From assembly GCA_018257865.1 (NCBI GenBank), contig JAEUBA010000060.1:62001-126000 (forward strand): 64,000 nt of DNA, written 5' to 3'. Shown here piece by piece: positions 11,231 to 22,042 of this stretch. Below the pieces are notes generated by a model. That model saw only the letters and a list, made by a program, of their open reading frames with translations, ran no database searches and was not told the DNA's origin. The stretch comes from Stereocaulon alpinum (Eukaryota > Ascomycota > Lecanoromycetes > Lecanorales > Stereocaulaceae). Made by a program: the position numbers and the translations under genes. Each line of letters starts with the position of its first letter. Position 1 is the stretch's first letter.

Positions 11231-11374
11231 AGCAGTCCTGACATATTAGCGGGAGTCAGAGCAATAATTTGAGCCATTCTTGTATAGTTTTAGGTGTATA
11301 TACGAAGGTTCTCTGTAAAAGTTGGGAAACTATCACCAAGTTCATGGAACGTCAGCGAAGATCAAGCGCCTTTC

Positions 11375-11795
11375 CTAAGATAGTTTGAAAGGCGAATGAT
11401 GAGGTGTCCTATCCATCCTACCAGTTCTTTGAGCTGGCGGTGATATAGTATGCATGAGCGATTCAGCTTCAGCCTGCCAATCATATGGCATAAACGCATC
11501 ATCGGACCACTTGAGGTCGTGTCGCCTGCAACGAAAGCCATAGCCTCGCCCGACTAAAGCGTATTGTTCCCCGTTGTCGTCAGCCGATGATTCAAGTTGG
11601 GGGTGAGCACTAGGCACTAATGTTAATCCCCATTTCAACTGAACGAATCCTCTCACCGACTCTTCTGTGCCTGTTTCCTCGCGTAAATGAACAAAGTGGG
11701 CTTGCAGGTTCCACGTAAGCAGTCTTCCGTCCCCTAGTACTTCGTCTCCCCGTGTTCGAAATCCTCTTTCTTAAACAAATCTATCCATGCCAGCT
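11375..11795 (-). pseudogene. Possible broken gene fragment
   Basis: A minus-strand frame reads LTWNLQAHFVHLREETGTEE, GFVQLKWGLTLVPSAHPQLE, then GYGFRCRRHDLKW to a stop at 11375. Upstream the coding sense appears to move to another frame (WIDLFKKEDFEHGE), which suggests a frameshift near 11750. Family unknown; a multi-exon gene is the alternative. Confidence 0.3.
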
Positions 11796-12332
11796 GATTT
11801 GATCTCTCTCAAACATCTCGAGAAACATGGACCACAGTCTGAGGGTGGTATCATATGGACACTCGGTCAAGGTCACGCAATGTTGTATGTACATAAATCT
11901 TTACAAGGGTCTGTGATTTTCATGAAATGTTGGAGGTCTCAAGGCGGCAATGGATTCCATAGTGGCAAGTGGAAACAAGAGAGGAGAGTGGAGCGGTCTC
12001 GAGAGGCAGGAGGAGGGGTAGCATAAGCCGTGAAAAGACTTTGATATACCGCATGTTGTGATGATGTGGCCGTTTCCTGCATATCGCAGTAGAAGGAGTG
12101 ACCGGCTTCCTTAGCTTCGTTAGTGTTAGACGATTCGTGTCCGATCTTTAGGCCTATGCCATACCGGCGCCTCTTAAATCTGCCCTGTCATCCGCCGTGA
12201 TTCTCAAGGTTGTCGTTCCTTCTATACTCGCTTGTGTCATGTCTCTTTTCTTTTCCGCCATATGAATCTTGCCCAACCTAACCTTTTCAACAGCGCCTCC
12301 ACCTCATCGAAGACATCTCACAGAGTACAACA

Positions 12333-12971
12333 ATGGCGACACTACCAAAAGATGTCATTGATGCTCTAAAAAAAAGGATCTTAGGCTGCATACTCTCAAC
12401 AAACCGCCGTCACGTCGCCATAAACCTGGCGATCAGCGAAGAAAGGTATGACGATATATGCTACGGCTTTCTTCGAGCGGAAGAAAAAAAGGGAGACAAT
12501 GAGTATGCTTCTCAGTATCGAGCGGGTATGTCAATATTTTGCTTCGTCCTCGTGGTGGCTGGCACATTTCTTCAAAAGCCCGAGGCAGCCGGAACATTTG
12601 CTGTCACTGGAACGGTGTGGAGCCTCATGGCGGCTCCGTCGCATCGGAATAGCATACTGTACGATAACCTCGTGAAAAAGTGCCATGAAGCGATCGAACA
12701 CTGGGACGGTCGGCCAGAGACTTTGGACCCGGACCTCGCAAAAGATCTGGATAATTGCACGCTTTCTACCGATGTTCTCTTCAAACTACTACAGAAGTTT
12801 GAAGATGCAGGAATACCTGCGCCAACCCTAAATGCCAAGATCGACGAGCGTCTCCAAAATCCTAATTACTCCGAACCTATCATCAAGGCGTGGCTCGAGA
12901 AGCTCTTTGGGATTGATCGTAGTATTAGCATCGAAGAATGGCGGAAACAGGGAATAAAGAAAACAGAATGA
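12333..12971 (+). CDS. Hypothetical membrane protein, 212 aa
   Basis: An intact ATG-to-stop frame without introns. A hydrophobic stretch at about residues 66-98 (MSIFCFVLVVAGTFL, then AAGTFAVTGTVWSLMAA) looks like one hairpin or two closely spaced membrane segments. The rest is soluble and charged, ending in EEWRKQGIKKTE. No family recognised. About 300 bp of pyrimidine-rich DNA precedes the start (for example CTTTTCTTTTCCG), a common fungal promoter style. Confidence 0.6.
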   Translation: MATLPKDVIDALKKRILGCILSTNRRHVAINLAISEERYDDICYGFLRAEEKKGDNEYASQYRAGMSIFCFVLVVAGTFLQKPEAAGTFAVTGTVWSLMAAPSHRNSILYDNLVKKCHEAIEHWDGRPETLDPDLAKDLDNCTLSTDVLFKLLQKFEDAGIPAPTLNAKIDERLQNPNYSEPIIKAWLEKLFGIDRSISIEEWRKQGIKKTE

Positions 12972-13205
12972 AGTGGAACCTATGCAAAGACACCTGAACG
13001 AATCGAGTGTGATATTTTGAGGTTAGGGATATGTTTGAGTTGCAACGGTATCAAGGGCCTGGTCTTCATTTTTTCGAAGGCGCGGTGGAGAATGAAAAAG
13101 CTGGAGGAGGGCAATAATGAGTCGACCTTGAACTCTCTTCTCTTGTACAAGCAGATGATTTTCTTATTGGCGGACAAGCAAATATGAACCAACCCATCAA
13201 CGTCC

Positions 13206-13891
13206 TCAATTGTCGTCCCCGTCTTGCTCATCGTCACTGTCTTCCTCATCGTCGCCGTTTTCCTCATCATCAGTCTCGTCATCTATATAATCCTCGCTCC
13301 CCCAGGAACTTTCGACACTTTCCAAAATTGTGTGATCCTCTAAATGCTGGTAGTTATCCCCATCCTTACTGCTGTCATCTAAGCTCTCGGTGCCGACATC
13401 ATCCCGTTTACTAAGTTCGATCCTCATGTCTTTTCTGTCTTCCTCTTGTTTCAGCGGGTCTTCAATATAGGAGTGCATAATTATTTTGAACACATCTCAA
13501 TAGATGTCGGGGTTTTCTCCCCCTCCCGCCTCCTCTACTACTTCGGACCAGTCAACTTGGTTAAAAATTAATTCCTATACTTTTATTAGTTCCACTAGAG
13601 GAATGACGCGATACTGATTAGGAGGAGGATACCGAGACTCGAGTGAGGGAAAGCTAGCCAGATCAGGTAGTATGCTTAGAATACCTCTCTCTCCAGTAAT
13701 CTTAAGTTTCTTTGCCTCTCCTTCCTGCGGAGAACAGATCGTTTACAACCCTTGCTCGGCATGGGGTAGGGAGTGCGCGGTAGATCCCCCGCACGGTGTT
13801 GAGTTATTTGCGGTGGTGGCTTGAGCATTGGAGGTCGCTGAAACAATATGCTAGGCTTTCGCTTTGTGCCTGCAACGTTCGATTGCTCCAT
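13206..13891 (-). pseudogene. Duplicated-family gene, copy 1 (frame broken)
   Basis: Starts MEQSNVAGTKRKPSIL and contains LPRTPYPMPSKG, matching a plus-strand copy at 26060-26791 base for base over long stretches, including about 100 bp of upstream flank. Relative to that copy, about 20 bp are missing after PSKG, which throws the frame. The downstream part (VFKIIMHSYIEDPLKQEED, then a very acidic tail of Asp and Glu) survives in another frame as 13206-13493. The acidic C-terminus suggests a nuclear or nucleic-acid-associated protein, but no domain is recognised. Confidence 0.6.
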
Positions 13892-14689
13892 TTTTGTTCA
13901 AGGCTGATTGAATGGGTTGGAAGATGGTGTGAATGATGTTTTTATCTCCGATCGATCTTTCCATCATTGTCGTCCCACGAGTCCTCTTAATAGTACCCAA
14001 CTTCATCCAGTTCTGGCTCTACTCTATTCCGGCTCCTCTCCCTCCTCTTCAATGACTTCACTTTTGGCTCCCTTCGATTCTGGCTCCCTCCACGGCTACT
14101 GGGAGAGCGATAGGATGGATTTCTGGTTTTAAGATTTGGAAAACCGCTAAACCGAATTGGACTCCCCAGCGTCGGATGCATCGGTTCAGCTTGATGAGAC
14201 CTCCTCCGCAACAACACCATCTATCGTTGATCATCAATCCATAAGATCTCGAAAGCAACGCATATTCATGATCGCATCCAACGATGTGTCATCACTCGTG
14301 ATCCTGGCAAGCCTAGGCCAGTAAGGTTTGGTTTCATGACGCTCATTATGAGTGGAATAAGTTACTATATCCCGTACCGAGACCGCGACCAACTAAGACT
14401 ACTGGACCTCCAAGGCTCAGAGTCCGCAAATCATTTTGCGCGATACCGTAAGGTGGGAGCCTATCGTAAAGCTCTTGCACCCTGCCAATGTGCATTGTAT
14501 GAAATTGAAAAGCCGGGAGATGTCCACGCCAGACGGCGGTGGAGGTATTGGTAGTTTATTGTTTTACGTTTTCATCCTCTTGGGCGGAGTCTGACTCCAC
14601 CTTTCGTTGATAAGGCAGTCAGAAGTGGATGCTAGGAGCAGGAACTGGATACTGATGCAACAAGATTCGAGAACACCGAGCAGGCTGTG

Positions 14690-14853
14690 GTGTAAACCAA
14701 AAATGGTCCACACCATTAGCCGTGGCGTACACCAAAAGCGGTCTACACCATGAGACGTGGTCCACACCACCAGCCGTGGTGTACACCAAAAGTGGTGTAC
14801 ACCATGAGACGTGGTCCACACCACCAGCCGTGGTGTGCACCCAAAGTGGTCTA
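14690..14853. repeat. Minisatellite, period about 60 bp (left part)
   Basis: Tandem units with the core ACACCATGAGACGTGGTCC and CACCAGCCGTGGTGTACACC. The array resumes at 17868 after an inserted TIR element, so the two parts were once one array. Confidence 0.8.
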
Positions 14854-17800
14854 ACGTCCGTCCCTGCGTAGCGGGACACCCGCCGTGCCGGGATAACGCC
14901 AATAGTCTTTAACATAACACAGCTAATAATAAGCTAGAAGTATAGATATTTTCGGGATAGCAGCTTTGGATTATAAATTATATCTACTTATTAATAACTT
15001 ATGAGAATAGCCCTTGCTTACCGCGTATATTATTATTTACCTTGAACGTCGCTCGAGATTGTTATTCTGAATAGCCTAGTATTTACTAGAATGTTTATAT
15101 ATCCTGCCTAAAAGGTTTGTTAGCCATAAATAGACGTATAAAGATTCTATCCTGAGATATTCATCTAGGTTTTAAAGGTAGTTGTGCTTCTATAGCGACT
15201 TAACGCGTATCAGCTGAGAATAACTAAATACAGTCGGTAGTCGCTGACTATATATATTAGCCGAAAGCAGGCTAGCCGTAATTTAGCGGTAAGAAAGATT
15301 GATACCTGAATCTCTAATACGTATAACCTTCGAAGTAAGCACTAAAGGCTAAGACTACGTTAGCGTTATTACGTACTCAGTGCTATTACTATAGTAATAT
15401 AGTATTATATAATTAGCTTGCAGCTATTAAATCGCCCTGCTACTTACCTTATCGCCTCTAAATTTTGCTTTAGCTCCGCCCTTCTAGCAGAAGATTATTT
15501 TTTCTATTCTTAAACTTCTTATAGATCGGTTGTTATAATAGCGGGTTTCGGCTTCTCGCCTAGCAATATCGTTGAGTTCAGGAAGTTCGCGATTAAAGTT
15601 ACGACAGCGCTAAAGGATGACGACGGCTTAGTATTTAAGTCCTAAGAAGCGATTATCTGGTATGAGAGCTTCTAAGACGTCTTTAAGGAGATACAGAATC
15701 TAAAGCTATCGAATACGTCCGTAGCGTTTGCGGATAAGCTGTAGGAATAGTTAAAGTATACTAAAGAATTTATACTTAGTTTTAAGAAGAAGATCGCAAA
15801 GTATAAGAAAGCCCTTAGGGAGAATATAAGGAAAGGTATACAGTATAGAATAGCGAGGAAAGTGCAGTAGGCGTTAATAGCGGCTAGGGATCTGGATAAG
15901 TTTACTTAGAGCTTATAGTTAAAGATTAAGAGCTTAGAAATATTTATGGCTAGTAAGACTTTATAAGTACACGCTATTATTTAGTCTACTATATAATATA
16001 TATTAACCTTTAAATAGAGCTAATACTAACTAAATACCCTCTTTGCGGATTAAGGCAGCTAAAGTCGGCGATTCTATTCTTAACTTACGAAGAACCGTAG
16101 TTCGTATCGCTGGTTAGTAGGATATATTTAACTTGCACTTATCGAACATTTTCGCTAAAATCAGATATCTGCGCTCTACAGGCAGTCCTAACTTAGCACT
16201 TAAAGTTATAGAGCTGACTAGTATAATCACGTAACTATTAGGGAATAGGGCAGATACTCTACTTCTTAATAGGGTACTGAGGGTGTGGACGCTTCCGGAT
16301 ATAATAGAGTACGCGACTGAGAAGAAGAAGGTTGTTATTAGGTCTTTTTTTAGTCTACGGTCCGGTGATAATAGCAAAACAGCGGCACTATTACGAGACG
16401 ATCAGCTGAGTATTAGTACTAGTTATAGGTAGATTACTAAGCGGCCTACGGATAACCTATACGTTAGTCTTTTAGCACATAATCTAGCTAAGGATAAAGG
16501 ATAGGTTAGAGATACTAATAAGGTGCTGCGAGCTCTTTAACTTCCTCAGGTTACAGTAGACGATTTTGAAGAACTAGACGAGGAGAAAGTTAAAATAGGC
16601 TTAAAAGGAGACGTACCTATTACTAATATAGGTGGAGTTTAAGACTATATAGATTAGCCTACAGCAAGCGCAAATCATATACCTAAGAAATCCAGCCAGC
16701 GTAAAGGCATCCGGTCTAAGATAAGGTTTAGGGGGTCGGGCTTACTAGTGACTAGTCTTAAGATAGCAGGGAGTATATTAGGCCTTACGTCGCTTATGAT
16801 ACAGGTTGGCTTCTCTTTATTAATAATAACAGCGGCACCTAAGGCACTCGCTCGTATTTCTAAAAGACTCTAAGATCTGGCTCCTTTACTCGAATAGGTA
16901 GCTGATCTAATCGCTATAGGCGAAGACTTACGCGGTGGTTGTTTAATACTTAATCGGAGTTATTCGCTGTATAAGGAAATACTGTAGATCCTTAAGAGTA
17001 TAACTTTAAAAGGGAAATCGAATCTCGTTATAGGTATAATATAGAGTTTTAGGAAGAATAGTATAGAAGGCCTCTTAGAGGAGATAGAATCGCTGAAGCT
17101 TATGTTATTATATACACTGCAGGCGTATATAGTAAAGATTTAGAATCAGAATTACTAAGTACTAGTAGATAGTATAAGTAGAGTTAACTAGTTAGAAGAA
17201 AGTATATATAAGCTGTATAATTATATCTAACTAAGAGCTGGTAATAGAAAGCGACCTATATAATTTGTGTTATTCAGTCTACTACTTAATAATAAGGTCA
17301 GATGCCGCTATGGTAGGTCGCGAGAGAAGGGCACGAAGAGGTGGTTAAGCTGTTAGAACCTTATATAGCTATATTAACGTTAACTAACTGCGAGCTTCCT
17401 CGCAGTTGGTCTAGCGTGAGTCAGTGAAAAGTTAGTATTAGCAGCGATTAATTACAGCTAAGCTGTTTTAGGCTATATAAGCGGATCCTCCTCACCTATT
17501 AATTCTAAGCTGGTGGACTTTGAATTAACACAGAAACACAACTACCTCTCGGATACTATCGTCGCGCTCGGGATTAGATTATCATACAGTAAGCCGTACC
17601 TTAACAGATTTTTAGTAGTATATATAGACATTTGGTACACCTACGGCCGTCCAAAGTAACACGCTTAAAATGGACTCACAGTAGATTGTGGTATTGCACA
17701 GTAAGTAGGAGCTATCTTTAAAAGGTGCTGAGGGAAAATGCAATTTACAATTCAAGGCTACTAATCCGAGAATATTTATGCTCCTAGGTCGTTGTTGAAT

Positions 17801-17867
17801 TTGCTGTGTTGAGAAGTGTATGCAGCGTCCCATCACGGCGGGCGTCCCGCTACGCAGGGACGGACGT
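14854..17867. mobile_element. TIR element, 3014 bp, TA target duplication
   Basis: The left end begins ACGTCCGTCCCTGCGTAGCG and the right end is its inverted complement. The repeats agree over about 40 bp with about three mismatches. TA flanks both ends (14852-14853 and 17868-17869). Removing the element and one TA restores a normal unit of the surrounding minisatellite (AAAGTGGTC-TA-CACCAC), so the ends are exact. TA duplication points to the Tc1/mariner superfamily. No transposase could be read; the interior holds an AT-rich decayed gene. Confidence 0.85.
15541..17229 (+). pseudogene. RIP-degraded gene resembling a fungal STAND/NLR N-terminal domain
   Basis: A single plus-strand frame from 15541 reads GFGFSPSNIVEFRKFAIKVT and later FKKKIAKYKKALRENIRKGI, in the pattern of the fungal N-terminal domain found on NLR (STAND) proteins. 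Its stops are all TAA or TAG at positions where Gln is plausible, with no TGA in about 420 nt, as expected when CAA/CAG became TAA/TAG. A second block (16230-17229; LEEIESLKLMLLYTLQAYI) has the same decay. The sequence is strongly AT-rich. It cannot be expressed as protein. It could be cargo of the surrounding TIR element or an unrecognised part of it. Confidence 0.6.
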
Positions 17868-17965
17868 TACACCACGAGTCGTGGTTCACACCAACTGTGG
17901 CGCGCACCAAAAGTGGTCCATACCACGAGGTGGTTCACGTCAAAAATTGTTCACACCATCAGCAA
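17868..17965. repeat. Minisatellite, right part
   Basis: Units such as ACACCACGAGTCGTGGTTC and CACCAAAAGTGGTCC continue the array interrupted at 14853. They are more diverged than the left units. Confidence 0.7.
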
Positions 17966-18113
17966 TACCGGGAAGTCTTGTGGCTAATCTAACTCAGTAG
18001 CGTCGATTCAATGACCATCCACAAGATCTTGCGTAGTCGAAGGAAAACCCTAACTTATTCGTGGCTGGGTGGAATACTTTGAATTTATCTACGCGCAGGC
18101 TAACGCTCACGTA

Positions 18114-19990
18114 TCATTTATTTGGTTGATAATCCATTTCCAACAAACTCAATCCGTCATCTAAATAGCCTCGCACAAGCCTTCGCAAGTCATCTCGAAT
18201 TTCCTGAGATCCAGACACTTCGGTGTCCATCAGTAAGTCATCATCGTCGACCGGGCAAGGAGCCTTACCCATGACAAGCATTTCACCGCCCTTCTTCCTT
18301 TCCTTTGGCCCGCTCAGCATTTTTTTCACGGATGCCAGCTTTGCTTCGCTAGGCCCTGGGACTCCGTCCACAAGTGTATCTCCATCCCAATCTTCTCCTC
18401 CCTTTTCCATCGTTGTAAGCATCGCGTCTGACTTATTCGATTTATACTCTCTTAATACTTCCGCTCGTAACACATCATCCAGATTCATCGTCCCTTTATG
18501 AGCAGAGACTCGCCGGTGTTGGCCCTCGTTTAAGGAGCCTTGCTCAAGATGTCCGGACGCGTAGATGGAGATGCGTAAGATCTAGACGAATTAATGATAC
18601 CAATCTCGGGATAAAATTCGCAATTTACATACATAGCTATCATCCAGTGCATCTTCCTTCAAGGCTTGATTCAAAATCTCTTGCGCTGGTGCCCCATCCT
18701 CTGCCATCGTTAGCGGCTAATCCACCAATGACGACCGGCGCACTTACCGATGTTTTCTAATTGCCAGACCAAGCGAATTCGCCGTGTGCGGGTGGTGAAG
18801 TCGTTGTAGCCCCGGATCAGTTGTCGTAGGTATGGCAATTGGGTGACTATTCCAAATCCTGAAGCGACCATGAGAACTCTTTCAAATTCTCCCAGAGGAG
18901 CGCTGGCCCCATGCGGACCAGTGAACAATGCTACACGGAAATCGTTCCAATCAGATCCGCTTTCGTACCTGGCCAGCCGCTGAAGTTTGGAGGTGAACCC
19001 TTTCTGAGGGTCGACCAGTAAGTCCAGATTCGTCTGCTCGCCTTCCTCGCAAGACGCTACTATGAACGGATGACTTTGCAGGAAGGACCAAAAGCTGACC
19101 GATGGTATCCATAAGTTGATATATTGTCCTGGGTCGACCTTCAATTTGCCATGGACGGTGAGGCCTATTTTGAAGCCGCCACCAGCCTTGGTGATCACTG
19201 CTCGTGGGAGGCGTCCTCGAAACACGCTGTTCCGATATAAAGTGGCAAGGAGCTGAACCACGGATGTGAAGCCAAAGATCCCGCCCGAGACATAGAGACA
19301 GACCTGATTGACGAATGATTTGGAACTCAGATGGCGCCAGAGCACATACCCAATCAGGAACGCCAACGCTTGGTGGGTACGGAGGAAGAATTCGTACGAA
19401 AACTTGCGGATGAAGCGTAATGAGAGTATCATTAAGAAGCTGAGTGAAGAGATACCCTGCCAGTCTGTGAGTGACGTGTCGGCGGAAGTGACCATGTGAC
19501 TTACGATGAGCAAATAAAGGTTCCCGGGCACGCGTAGAGAATACGTAGGGTCGTGATGGACGGCGGCAAACGTATGCAGCGCGACGAGTGCGAAAGACAT
19601 TATCCCCGCGGAGCGGTGGATCCGTCGGTAGTTGGACAGTGACAGACCCAACAAATCGGCTAAGAAGCTCAGGTGAAGACCAAAGAAAAGCGGCGCCATG
19701 TTGATTATCGAAAGGGTCCCTGCCCTGTCTCCCGCTTCGTCGAAGGAAGTCACGCGAAAGGTGACGCAGAAGACGTTGAGTGAGATATACAAGAGCTGGA
19801 GCAGAACGTCGGCGGGACTCCACGGCCCTAAAAGACGGTGACGTCGCACGACCAATGGATAGGTGAGGTACCTGGATATGGTAATGTTGAGCGACTGGAG
19901 AAGTTGCTGGATGAATGGAAAACCTTTCATGAATATCAAAAGGAGGAAAACGCCGCCTGCGACGATAGCGTAGATTTGAGTGATCTCCAT
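18114..19990 (-). CDS. Ferric reductase (FRE family), 592 aa, three exons
   Basis: Exons 19990-18748, 18700-18633 and 18581-18114 are joined by introns of 47 nt (donor GTAAGT) and 51 nt (donor GTATGT); both junctions keep frame. The N-terminal half has about six or seven membrane segments. Two pairs of haem-ligand His sit 14 apart: H125/H139 (HRSAG, ALHT) and H206/H220 (RTHQ, WRHL). The FAD-binding HPF is at 307-309 and the NADPH-binding GFGIVTQLPYL at 378-388. The C-terminus ends with YLDDGLSLLEMDYQP, typical of the family. It would move electrons from cytosolic NADPH across the membrane to ferric or cupric ions before uptake. No signal peptide. The frame is intact. Ferric reductases are recurrent Starship cargo. 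Confidence 0.93.
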
Positions 19991-20433
19991 GATAAACCGG
20001 TAATATGATGAGAACGTGCAAGGAAAGTTGGCGCGAATAACGTGAGGAAGAGATGAAGCAACGAGGGTTGACTATATACTGAAGGGCACCAGGAGACATC
20101 AGATGTGGCGACGAACCTGAGTCCAAATTTGGCTGGGAGGAGGGAGCGGGGTTGGGAAATGGCTCCACGGCATCCAGAATTGACTGCAGAGCATCCAGAA
20201 CTGACTGCGGAATGTAGTGCTATGGCATCCACAATTGCTGCTGTGACTTCCGGAAAGACAGACTCTGGGCTATATTTAGGACAATGGCTCATTTGCGCCA
20301 TGGATTTGGCGGTATTTCGGCCCATAACTAGTGCCTGCACGTGAAGTGGCCTAACAAGTCGAAGATAGGATGCAAAAAGTATGGGGTCGCATAGGAAGTC
20401 AATGAACCACACTGGAAGCAGGAACATTGCGAC

Positions 20434-21661
20434 TTACCACTCCACCGTATAAAATCTGCGCGATGAGACTTGGGTGATTGACACCAACAAACCGAGGTCA
20501 TCCTTCTTCCAATCATGGAGAAAGGCATGCTTCAAAAGTTAGGGTTCTCGTCATCTGGAGAGGGCCAAATTCACTGACCTGCAAAAGCTCTTCTGCGGAA
20601 GCAGACGTAATCTTCGATGAGAACTCTTCAGCCGTGGAAGACCAACGACGTAGATCGTTCGCTTCGGCCCCCTCACGCTTTTCCAACAATTGCATCATAA
20701 CATCTTCGACAGCCTGGACGTCCGGATGCTCCCTTTTGGTTTCTTTCGACATGACCGTACAGCGCTCCTGCATACTGATTTTGACCTCACCGTCATCGTT
20801 CAATAGAACAGATGCGCAGGTGATATTGCCGTGAACCAAGTCCTTGGACTCGAGGAACTTGATACCACTCAGCACCTAGGATCGTCAATACCGGCGTTTG
20901 GGTGAAACAGGCTGGAATTATACCTGTCCGACTATTGCCGCCACATGACTCTCTTTCAGGCGAACGGGTGTCGCGATGACTTGGACTAGGGAAATTGGCA
21001 TATGTTCAAGAACAACGTAAAGGTCGGCTCCAAACTCGTAAGTATCGGTGCATTTGACGAAATACTCCCCTTGTACCCGAAGGAGCGTAGAGAGATTGGC
21101 ATTCCTGCTTGAGCCTGAGAGCTTTCTTATGGCGACCACTTTCGAAGCTGGACGACTTTCTGCCACTTTAGAGCCCGGACGTTTCTTCTTCGCCACGGTG
21201 ACAAGCCCACCGACCCTGAGGTCATAGCCTTCGTCGTACGACCGCCAAGGGGATTCTTCCTTCACCTTGAAAGGTGCCTTTCCGTTCGCCTTTCCGTTCA
21301 ACTTCCCAGTAGCGCCGTCTTTTCTAGACGTCCCATCTGCAGGAGCAGGTTGACTGGAAGGATGAAGACCGCTCGGGGAAGATGGCTCCGGCCTTCCAGT
21401 GTCCTGCCCAACGCCAGGCCTCGTAGTTAAACGCTTTCGGTCCGCAGAGCTAGCTGTACGTCTATCGCCTTTTTTTTCGGGGTATGTTCTATTCCTCTTT
21501 GATTTGGCAGCGGTATTGTTATGAGTGTTCGACGAGTCTTGGGTGTTTCTAGATGGTGAGGGATTGCCACTGGCTGATGGCACATCACTCGAAGGGAGTA
21601 GATCGGCTTGAGGACGTTGAAAGTAATATTGCGTAACCGGCCTGGGGGAAGGGGAAGCCAT
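20434..21661 (-). CDS. Pseudokinase, 376 aa, three exons
   Basis: Exons 21661-20924, 20875-20579 and 20529-20434; introns 20923-20876 (48 nt) and 20578-20530 (49 nt, donor GTCAGT, branch CTAAC). All phases are zero. Residues 1-170 are disordered and basic. A kinase-like fold follows: VVAIRKL (174-181), YVVLEHMPISLVQVI for the hinge, VLSGIKFLESKDLVHGN (247-263) for helix E and the loop, and a C-terminal AEELLQHAFLHDW like the kinase-end motif. The VAIK Lys position is Arg, HRD is HGN with no catalytic Lys or Asn after it, and no DFG is seen after VKIS. It should therefore be catalytically dead and act as a scaffold or regulator, if anything. Confidence 0.75.
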
Positions 21662-22042
21662 TCTAGATACCGCGACGGAGTGTCGTTAGTGACCAACAAA
21701 CGAAGAATGAGCAAGAAGGGCGTTAAGCACGGGGACGGAAAATACGCAGTGAAGGGTGCAGGGGAATTGTTTGGAATAGGGTGGAAGATCGAAGGACATA
21801 CCATTCTATTTAAAGGGTAGCAGAGAGCCGTGTGGTGATCAAGATGGCATCCACTTCAGGCGTCTTCGGTCGTCAATTGCGGCGGTACACCCATCTCTCA
21901 AGAGGAATTAGTCACCCCAGTTCCTGGCTGGTTCGATCCTCCTCAGACCTGGTCATAAAGTCTCATTGATAATCCCTCAATGCTGAAGCTTCCCTCCTGT
22001 GGTCTAAGGTGGTAATGCTAGCCATCCGACGACGCTCTCGTG
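21662..22042. promoter_or_regulatory. Divergent promoter region
   Basis: 381 bp lie between the start of the pseudokinase (minus) and the DUF3723 gene (plus), so the two genes probably share a promoter region. No specific site can be named with confidence. Confidence 0.4.

Noticed and set aside
14854..17867. AT-rich 3 kb as a centromere or telomere fragment
   Set aside because: Inverted ends, TA duplication and a decayed reading frame explain it better.
18951..20168. A 405-codon minus-strand frame overlapping the ferric reductase
   Set aside because: It is the +1 shadow of the ferric reductase exon, Arg/Ser/Pro rich without any motif.
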